DNA of 39,863 bases, from positions 1 through 39,863 of the forward strand of contig JAGHVE010000161.1 in the NCBI GenBank assembly GCA_018064445.1. Reading direction: 5' to 3'. Source of the DNA: Candidatus Cacconaster equifaecalis. GTDB lineage: Bacteria > Bacteroidota > Bacteroidia > Bacteroidales > UBA932. Below, piece after piece: positions 7,751 to 12,310 of this stretch; position 1 is the stretch's first letter, and every line of letters begins with the position of its first letter. The position numbers and the translations under genes were made by a program. A model generated the notes under the pieces. The model searched no databases and was not told where the DNA came from. It was given only the letters and a program-made list of their open reading frames with translations.

Positions 7751-7768
7751 CCTCCGTTCTATCAATGA

Positions 7769-7801
7769 AATAGCAACCCCGCAAAGGTTGCTATTTTTTT
7801 G
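7769..7801 (+). terminator. Rho-independent terminator of the replication operon
   Basis: AATAGCAACC / GGTTGCTATT stem (10 bp) with a 7-nt loop, directly followed by a T run. Confidence 0.88.
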
Positions 7802-8289
7802 AGGTTCAAGAGTTATTTACACTATTGTTTATACTATTTTTTAACCTTGTAACGCATTGATATACAACAGAAAGGTATTTTTCAAAAGTGTGTTTTTTTT
7901 CGTCAAAAGTGTGTTTTTGGTCTATCCCCATCGCGCACACGCGCGTGAAAACCCTCACGAAATAACAACTCTACCTATCCTTCAAAATCCCTATCCCTCA
8001 ATCACTTGCAACCCATCAACCCTGCATAATATCCACCACGACACCCACCACAACCAGACATAAAATCAAATAATTTACACTATTTTCTTCCGCATTATTC
8101 AACAAATGGCAACAGGAGTTTTCCATCCCTGCCCCTGACAATGAAACCCTTACAGAATCCTTGGCAACAAAGGGAAACTTTTGTTTCCGTAACGCATTGA
8201 GTTACAAGCAATTAAATGAAATTTTTATTTGGAAATATGGTTCCTTATGCCGTATCTTTGCAGTCGTAAACAAATAAAAACATTGTGCT
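7802..8289. other. Non-coding region with repeats (about 490 bp)
   Basis: No convincing gene is present; the listed 68-aa ORF needs a TTG start and has repetitive composition. The region holds two copies of TCAAAAGTGTGTTTTT (7882-7897 and 7903-7918, 21 bp apart). It also holds a strongly G-poor, C/A-rich stretch at about 7960-8090, and GTAACGCATTGA at 7849-7860 and again at 8189-8200. A GGAAAC-tttt-GTTTCC hairpin lies at 8173-8188. It could contain an origin of transfer, a second replication site, or integrase arm sites; the sequence does not decide. Confidence 0.5.
8228..8260 (+). promoter_or_regulatory. Bacteroidetes-type promoter for the small-ORF pair
   Basis: TTTG (8228-8231) and TATCTTTG (8253-8260) are spaced 21 nt, followed 29 nt later by the ATG of the 58-residue ORF. 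Confidence 0.6.
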
Positions 8290-8466
8290 ATGAACAAAGA
8301 GGAATTATTCAAAAAAATCACGGAAATTCAGGACATTATCGTAAGTCTTTACGACAGCGTGAAAACCCCTGTCAATTGTGAGGAGTTATTGATGGCTGCA
8401 AGTGCATTAGTGACCGTCAAAAATGACATAGAAGCCTATTATCGTTTCGTTCCTGAAGGAGTATAG
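8290..8466 (+). CDS. Small hypothetical protein (58 aa)
   Basis: This ORF is too short for the supplied track. It begins ATGAACAAAGAGGAA 29 nt after a good promoter box and ends in TAG four bases before the next ATG. The product (MNKEELFKKITEIQDIIVSL...) is helical. It weakly resembles the next protein in start (M-x-KEEL) and in a shared E-x6-9-L-x4-DI-x-A pattern, so the two may be diverged duplicates. Function unknown. Confidence 0.6.
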   Translation: MNKEELFKKITEIQDIIVSLYDSVKTPVNCEELLMAASALVTVKNDIEAYYRFVPEGV

Positions 8467-8470
8467 GCGT

Positions 8471-8701
8471 ATGGAAAAAGAGGAACTGAAGGACACCATC
8501 CCACACGACAGGGCAAAGGATTATCTTATCGTCCTTCTGGAGGCACAGAAGGTTATCACGCAGTTTGCCAACGGATATAAAGCAGCCGATGTGAAGTTTG
8601 ATAGTGGCGAAGCAATCGTCCTTCTTGACGGACTGAATGATATTCGGGCATTTATCGAAGAAGTCACTAAAACCTCGGAAATTGAACTTTTATATTCGTG
8701 A
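8471..8701 (+). CDS. Small hypothetical protein (76 aa)
   Basis: This 76-residue protein follows the 58-residue ORF by 4 nt, so the pair is one transcription unit. It looks like a helical hairpin with no membrane segment and no known motif. Similarity to its neighbour is weak. A two-gene unit of small acidic helical proteins could be a toxin-antitoxin or regulatory pair, but no toxin motif is visible. Function unknown. Confidence 0.65.
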   Translation: MEKEELKDTIPHDRAKDYLIVLLEAQKVITQFANGYKAADVKFDSGEAIVLLDGLNDIRAFIEEVTKTSEIELLYS

Positions 8702-8721
8702 AAGTCATTATCTTTGCCTTC

Positions 8722-8798
8722 AGAATATGAGTGGTTGATTCTGCCGTGCGGTTTTGTCTTTAAAGCCGACTATTCAGGAATGAATGGCCGGCTTTTTC
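8722..8798 (+). ncRNA. Candidate small RNA A (promoter box + conserved hairpin terminator)
   Basis: TATCTTTG (8709-8716) lies 49 nt before a hairpin starting GCCG at 8765 and ending CGGC at 8792, followed by TTTTTCTT. The hairpin has the same length and loop (AGRAAT) as one at 9622-9649, with a compensatory base-pair change. The -33 element is weak. The hairpin can also end the 8290-8701 transcript, so a separate RNA is not certain. Confidence 0.4.
8762..8798 (+). terminator. Terminator after the small-ORF pair
   Basis: AAAGCCG...CGGCTTTTT stem-loop with a T run. It also stands between the two convergent units (8290-8701 and the lipoprotein gene). Confidence 0.75.
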
Positions 8799-8820
8799 TT
8801 GGTTGGTGATGGTTCCCGGA

Positions 8821-9261
8821 TTAAATGGGACTATTTTCACTCATTTTTGTTGAGGCTGACATTGTAATCACAGAATTGTTTCCCTTTGAAAGTTTAATGA
8901 CTTCCTGTAAGTATCTGGAACTGGCATATTCGCTTCCGTCTTTCAATGTTCCGTGTATTTCATATTTGACAACAGCCTTTATTGCGCTATCATTGGCCGT
9001 AAAGGTCTTTTCTTGCCCGACTTGTGGATTCTCCCATCGCTTCTGGTCTATCTTGTTGTTATTAGCATCGTATTCGTAAAAGAAAAGAGTTTCCGTCAAG
9101 TGTGCATCATAGGACAATTTTTGTGCTACAACATCGCGGGCGGAATAGCCGTAATAAAGAGAATAGGTTGAGACTTCCTTCTGTTCCATCGGGGTTTCCC
9201 CTTCCTTTGAACACCCGAAGGCGAGAATCGCAACAATGGCGAGAAATAAGATTTTTTTCAT
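8821..9261 (-). CDS. Small secreted lipoprotein, function unknown
   Basis: The ORF track extends this frame upstream to 205 residues. The true start is more likely the ATG at 9261, giving 146 residues that begin MKKILFLAIVAILAFGCSKEGE, a classic lipoprotein signal peptide with the lipobox AFGC. The mature part is polar and beta-rich (LFFYEYDANNNKIDQKRW; YASSRYLQEVIKLS). It carries no domain I recognise. The residues after the Cys (SKEGE) include acidic positions typical of surface-exposed Bacteroidetes lipoproteins. It is the only minus-strand protein gene I accept inside the element, so it is probably cargo. Confidence 0.78.
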   Translation of the reverse strand: MKKILFLAIVAILAFGCSKEGETPMEQKEVSTYSLYYGYSARDVVAQKLSYDAHLTETLFFYEYDANNNKIDQKRWENPQVGQEKTFTANDSAIKAVVKYEIHGTLKDGSEYASSRYLQEVIKLSKGNNSVITMSASTKMSENSPI

Positions 9262-9313
9262 AATGCAAATGTTTTGTAAATGGTTAATAATAAGTGTGTT
9301 ATGTATAAAAATC

Positions 9314-9497
9314 AAAAAAAGCGTGGGTTTTCTTTGTCGCTGATAGAGGTTTTGGCGAAACCCTGACCACGATACAAAGTAAAACCCACGCAGAGCGCAG
9401 GCATTACAACTTGGATCCCCGGTCTTAAAAATCGCCAAATTCCTATCAGGAGATAAAGCCTAATGCTGTATGTCTTGCGCCTGTTCTGGAGGCGCAT
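9314..9497 (-). ncRNA. Candidate structured non-coding RNA, about 185 nt
   Basis: On the minus strand, TAATTTTG (9500-9507) is followed at once by a 7-bp hairpin (TGCGCCT/AGGCGCA, 9476-9496). Next comes a domain closed by GCATTA/TAATGC (9401-9406 with 9461-9466). Last is a long hairpin in which GCGTGGGTTTT pairs with AAAACCCACGC (9321-9331 with 9381-9391), extended by six more pairs past one bulge. That hairpin encloses a GGTTT/AAACC inner stem and ends in seven T. This is a complete promoter-structure-terminator unit. The overlapping ORFs (9312-9587 minus, 8821-9438 minus) look like chance translations. It lies upstream of, and in the same direction as, the lipoprotein gene. It matches no RNA family that I can name. 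Confidence 0.6.
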
Positions 9498-9576
9498 AGC
9501 AAAATTAAGGAAAAGAACTTCAATTTTAAAAAAAAGATTTGATGGTGACGGATAAAATATCACTATCTTTGCCATT

Positions 9577-9661
9577 GAATCGTTCATCGATTTCTCATAT
9601 TCATAAATGTGCCCGCATTATGCCGGATATTCAGAAATGGATATTCGGCATTTTGTTTTTG
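9577..9661 (+). ncRNA. Candidate small RNA B (paralogue of RNA A)
   Basis: TATCTTTG (9564-9571), with TTTG about 22 nt upstream, lies 51 nt before the hairpin ATGCCGGATAT / ATATTCGGCAT (9620-9651). That hairpin has loop TCAGAAATGG and is followed by TTTGTTTTTG. Spacing, loop and hairpin length match RNA A. The listed plus-strand 88-aa ORF spans the hairpin and the next promoter and is not believed. Confidence 0.48.
9620..9661 (+). terminator. Hairpin terminator of candidate RNA B
   Basis: An 11-bp stem with one G-U pair, a 10-nt loop, then a T-rich tract. Confidence 0.75.
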
Positions 9662-9765
9662 TCGGTTATAAAATTGGCTTTCAATCACTTACAAGAAGTC
9701 TGTTTATCCTATGAAAATAGGATAATGCAAGTATTTGTATATCAGGCAGTTAGAGAAAATTTTTC

Positions 9766-9796
9766 TTGCATATATGGAATAGCCTCCGTAACTTTG
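9766..9796 (+). promoter_or_regulatory. Bacteroidetes-type promoter of the M41-like pair
   Basis: TTG (9766-9768), 20 nt, TAACTTTG (9789-9796); the ATG of the first M41-like gene is 21 nt downstream. Confidence 0.68.
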
Positions 9797-9817
9797 CAGA
9801 AGTAAAATATCAAAATT

Positions 9818-10336
9818 ATGAGAAGTAATAATTATCAGTCCGCCATCCACGAAGCGGCATACCTTTTCGCAAGGTACATTCTATTTAAAAACCTCAACAC
9901 TATTGAGAGCGTCAGTATCTGGAGAAGAAAGGCGCATATCAACTTTGATGCGGATGCGCAACTAAAAGAGTTTCATAAGAGCCGAAACAGGGCGTATGCA
10001 GTAAAGGACTATTGCTGTGACCTTGCCGGAGAGTTTGCAGATGTTTTTGCGGATGAGGACTATCCAAAAAATTGGGAAAATGTCAACGAGGCTAAAAGAC
10101 ATATTACTGAAATGCTCGACCTTTATACTGAAAGAGAGGAAGTCAACAGCCTTGCGGACGAGATTGAGGAACTTGCAAACAATTTCGTTGGTGAGAACTT
10201 CAACACTATTCAATGTATTGCGGATGAGTTGGCAAAAATGTTTAGCGGAACATTGTACCGGAAAGATATTGAGAAAAGATTGGATTGGTGGTTATATGAG
10301 TGCCGTAATGCCATCTATATCCCGAAATTGAATTGA
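9818..10336 (+). CDS. Stand-alone M41 (FtsH-type) peptidase-like protein, active site degenerate
   Basis: This 172-residue protein follows the layout of the FtsH peptidase domain without the AAA+ part. An HEAAYLFARYI helix comes near residue 11, then the strand motif TIESVSIWRR, then a CCDLAGEFADV helix, and a C-terminal NTIQCIADELAKMFSG...DIEKRL region. FtsH has HEAGH here. This protein has HEAAY, losing the second zinc-binding His. The downstream Asp ligand also appears replaced (NVNEAKRH). It is therefore probably a pseudo-enzyme or partner of the next protein. It has its own promoter, and its stop lies 26 nt before the next start. Assignment is by pattern only. Confidence 0.62.
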   Translation: MRSNNYQSAIHEAAYLFARYILFKNLNTIESVSIWRRKAHINFDADAQLKEFHKSRNRAYAVKDYCCDLAGEFADVFADEDYPKNWENVNEAKRHITEMLDLYTEREEVNSLADEIEELANNFVGENFNTIQCIADELAKMFSGTLYRKDIEKRLDWWLYECRNAIYIPKLN

Positions 10337-10362
10337 TTTGTAACAGAGATAGGAAAGGGAGT

Positions 10363-10875
10363 ATGAAGATAGGCTTTGAGGAACTGAAGGCTACAATTGC
10401 TCACGAATGGGGGCATTGTCTTATGTATCACCTTCTGGGATATGGAAGATATGTTGAGGACATCGAAATAGAAGCAAACATATCCGGGTTATTCGGTCGC
10501 ACAAGAGTAAACCTTCTTTATGCGGACTGTATCGACATAAATAATCCCGTTGTTCACCTTGTCAATATCCCTGCTCCTGATAACCTTGTGATATTGTATG
10601 CCGGAGTGATTGCGGAAGGAAACCACAAAGGACAAAAGATAAATATCAGCAATACCGATGCGGAAAGAGCCAAAGCATTAGAGCAAAGTAAACGAAAACG
10701 GAGCGAGGCGAGAAAAAGGGCATCAGACCTTCTGGCACCATATTCCGGGGATATTTCAAAACTCGTTGAATTAACACTAAAGAAGGAAGCATATCAGGGG
10801 GAAATCAATTATCTTAAGTTCTACGATAGAATTTTTGCATACGAGGTACGGCAATACCTGAAGGGGATAATCTGA
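10363..10875 (+). CDS. Stand-alone M41 (FtsH-type) zinc peptidase-like protein
   Basis: I prefer the ATG at 10363 (170 residues) over the track's TTG start at 10333, because the TTG start lies inside the previous gene's end while this ATG follows a purine-rich AGGAAAGGGAG. The N-terminus MKIGFEELKATIAHEWGHCLMYHLLGYG has an intact HExxH zinc motif. VEDIEIEAN, ILYAGVIAEGNHKG and NTDAERAKAL follow, matching in order the FtsH M41 strand, the LAGRAAE helix and the third-ligand Asp region. No ATPase or membrane segment is present. It is likely a small metalloprotease acting with the upstream degenerate homologue; the target is unknown. Confidence 0.72.
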   Translation: MKIGFEELKATIAHEWGHCLMYHLLGYGRYVEDIEIEANISGLFGRTRVNLLYADCIDINNPVVHLVNIPAPDNLVILYAGVIAEGNHKGQKINISNTDAERAKALEQSKRKRSEARKRASDLLAPYSGDISKLVELTLKKEAYQGEINYLKFYDRIFAYEVRQYLKGII

Positions 10876-10930
10876 AAAATTCAAAAAAAAAAATTTTTAG
10901 TGCCTGTAATGGGGGTTGACTTCATTATGA

Positions 10931-10961
10931 TATAGGGGGGGGGTATGCCCCCTCTATTGTT
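10931..10961 (+). terminator. Possible terminator after the M41-like pair
   Basis: ATAGGGGG pairs with CCCCC(T)CTAT with one bulge, followed by TGTTTT. The nine-G run makes the exact fold uncertain. Confidence 0.35.
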
Positions 10962-10999
10962 TTCCGTCACCCTTCTGTTCCATTCCGTCACCCTTCTGT
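10962..10999. repeat. Two 17-bp direct repeats, 21 bp apart
   Basis: TTCCGTCACCCTTCTGT occurs at 10962-10978 and 10983-10999. The 21-bp period puts both copies on the same DNA face. It lies in the non-coding right arm of the element. Confidence 0.7.
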
Positions 11000-11274
11000 C
11001 ATGAGTTTTCAGATTCTTCCGGGTACATTCCGACATACATTTTCGCGGAAGTCATTGATTGATAGGGTTTTCTTTTATCCGTCCCTATATGGGAAGTTTC
11101 ACCCCAAAGCCACTTCTGGAGCATCAGGGAAGATTCCGATGATATGCTTTCCGACATTGATAGTCTGTCATTCCGTCTCAATCCGTCCGAGGTGACAGAG
11201 AAGGAGCCGGAGTGTGTAACTTTTGCCCCTTTGAGGTTCAAAAAGTGTGCATTAAATCTGTGTACTTTTGGAAA
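11000..11274. other. Right arm of the element, no accepted gene
   Basis: A 95-codon minus-strand ORF (10999-11286) starts at a TTG inside the tRNA terminator and has no family signature. It may be a decayed gene end. The stretch also carries CAAAAAGTGTGC (11239-11250) and TGTGTACTTTTG (11259-11270), echoing the GTGTGTA motifs near the left end. TACTTTTG at 11263-11270 resembles a -7 box but lacks a -33 box. Confidence 0.45.
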
Positions 11275-11311
11275 TAAAAAATGCAAAAGACTGAAAATCA
11301 GTTCTTTTGCA
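11275..11311 (-). terminator. Terminator of the tRNA-Arg transcript
   Basis: On the minus strand, TGCAAAAGA...TCTTTTGCA forms a 9-bp stem extended by CTGA/TCAG, ending in TTTTTT. It begins about 10 nt after the tRNA 3' end and lies inside the element, so it was probably brought in with it. Confidence 0.8.
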
Positions 11312-11320
11312 AAGTGAATT

Positions 11321-11337
11321 GTGATTCCACAGGGACT
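11321..11337. repeat. Right attachment-site repeat (within tRNA-Arg)
   Basis: Exact copy of 499-515. It forms the 3' end of the functional tRNA-Arg gene, as expected when an element restores its target on integration. Confidence 0.87.
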
Positions 11338-11395
11338 CGAACCCTGAACCTACAGATTAGAAATCTGTTGCTCTATCCAGTTGAGCTATGGAACC
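11322..11395 (-). tRNA. tRNA-Arg (anticodon TCT)
   Basis: This 74-nt gene folds into a full cloverleaf. The acceptor stem GGTTCCA/TGGAATC has one G-U pair and discriminator A. The D-arm is AGCTCAACTGGATAGAGC. The anticodon stem ACAGA/TCTGT has loop TTTCTAA, giving anticodon TCT. The T-arm is CAGGG-TTCGAGT-CCCTG. CCA is not encoded. It lies 16 nt after the DUF368 gene on the same strand, so it may share a transcript with ppdK and DUF368. It reads AGA codons. Confidence 0.96.
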
Positions 11396-11411
11396 GAAAC
11401 GGTCGGCAAAT

Positions 11412-12290
11412 TTAATCAATATTTTGATTTTTACCAACCTTCCTGTTAAAATACTCTATCAGGGCGACTGCGGCGATTCCGATGACACACCAGACCGCAG
11501 CGGCAAGATAATGAGGTTCGGGCAGGGCCCGGGCAGCCTCGTTGGCCCAGGGCCACACTTTCACCAATGAACCCAGCACAAAGCCCAGCAACACAATCAT
11601 AGTTGCCTTCTGATAATGGTCCAGCAGGTAGTGCAGGAATTTCGAGAATGCCAGAATGCCGACAACGCACCCCGCCCCGAACACCGCCAGAGCCTTTATG
11701 TCGAGCACTGACACGGCATTCATCACATAATCATACTTGCCGAGTATGACAAGTACGAAACTTCCGGATATGCCCGGCAGAATCATCGTGCAGATGGAAA
11801 CCGCTCCGCAAAGGAAAAGGAACCAGTATGCGTCGGGCGTCTCCGTAGGCGAAAGATTGCATACCACCAGTCCCAGCGCGGCACCGATAATAAGGAATAT
11901 GACCTCCTTCACTCCCCAACCCTTGATATCGCGCAGCATCAGAAGTGAAGATGCGATTATCAATCCGAAGAACAGCGCCCATATATGGACGGGATAGTTC
12001 TCAAGAGCGACGGTAACCGCCTTGGCAAGGGAAAAGACGCTGGCAACCACTCCGATGCAGAGCCACAGGAGGAAGGTGCCGTTGACGCATTTCCAGAACT
12101 CACGGAACCGTCCGTGCAGCAGGGCCTTCCATGTGGCCGGCTCCATCACGCTGTCAAGGGCATCCACAATGTCCCTATAAATGCCTGTAATCAGAGCCAT
12201 CGTCCCGCCGGAGACTCCCGGTACAACATTAGCCGCTCCCATGAGAAATCCCTTGAGAGCGACTGTTATGTTCTTGAATATGTTTGCCAT
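11412..12290 (-). CDS. DUF368 family membrane protein (PopT-type polyprenyl-phosphate transporter)
   Basis: A 292-residue polytopic membrane protein with about eight hydrophobic segments. The two DUF368 signature half-sites are VVPGVSGGT near residue 22 and ILPGISGS near the middle, reflecting an internal duplication. Recent work links DUF368 (PopT) and DedA proteins to flipping undecaprenyl phosphate back across the inner membrane, which recycles the carrier used by MraY and MurG. It starts 15 nt after ppdK, so the two form an operon. A hairpin CATAACCG/CGGTTATG (12288-12310) spans the ppdK stop and this start. Confidence 0.9.
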   Translation of the reverse strand: MANIFKNITVALKGFLMGAANVVPGVSGGTMALITGIYRDIVDALDSVMEPATWKALLHGRFREFWKCVNGTFLLWLCIGVVASVFSLAKAVTVALENYPVHIWALFFGLIIASSLLMLRDIKGWGVKEVIFLIIGAALGLVVCNLSPTETPDAYWFLFLCGAVSICTMILPGISGSFVLVILGKYDYVMNAVSVLDIKALAVFGAGCVVGILAFSKFLHYLLDHYQKATMIVLLGFVLGSLVKVWPWANEAARALPEPHYLAAAVWCVIGIAAVALIEYFNRKVGKNQNID

Positions 12291-12310
12291 AACCGGATGG
12301 AACGGTTATG
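12288..12310 (-). promoter_or_regulatory. Hairpin at the ppdK stop / DUF368 start junction
   Basis: A perfect 8-bp inverted repeat (CATAACCG, 7-nt loop, CGGTTATG) includes both the TAA of ppdK and the ATG of the DUF368 gene. It could couple or limit translation of the second gene. No T run is present, so it is not a terminator. Confidence 0.45.

Larger units (their letters stand above)
499..11337. mobile_element. Integrative element inserted at the 3' end of tRNA-Arg(TCT)
   Basis: A perfect 17-bp direct repeat (GTGATTCCACAGGGACT) lies at 499-515 and 11321-11337. The right copy is the 3' end of the intact tRNA-Arg gene. A tyrosine integrase begins 180 bp inside the left repeat, the usual arrangement for tRNA-targeting elements. 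The interior is more AT-rich than the flanks and carries replication-type and unknown genes, while both flanks are housekeeping. The element contains an integrase, a DUF3853-like protein, a DnaC-like loader, a RepA-like ATPase, a primase-like protein, small ORFs and two M41-like proteins. No relaxase, type IV secretion, capsid or terminase gene was recognised. It could be mobilised in trans, be a phage satellite, or be partly decayed. Confidence 0.88.

Noticed and set aside
7857-8063. 68-aa plus-strand ORF
   Set aside because: Needs a TTG start, runs through direct repeats and a low-complexity C/A-rich stretch, and shows no protein signature.
9321-9391. Hammerhead ribozyme or MITE
   Set aside because: CTGATAG and GCGAAAC recall hammerhead cores, but the required CUGANGA is not met. 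The inverted repeat looks like a terminator stem with no target-site duplication, so no MITE was called.
9312-9587. 91-aa minus-strand ORF
   Set aside because: It covers the promoter box, hairpins and terminator of the structured RNA candidate; the DNA is better explained by RNA structure.
9539-9805. 88-aa plus-strand ORF
   Set aside because: It spans a terminator hairpin and most of the promoter of the next gene; a real gene there is unlikely.
10999-11286. 95-aa minus-strand ORF as a full gene
   Set aside because: Its start is a TTG inside the tRNA terminator hairpin and it has no family signature; kept only as a possible decayed gene.
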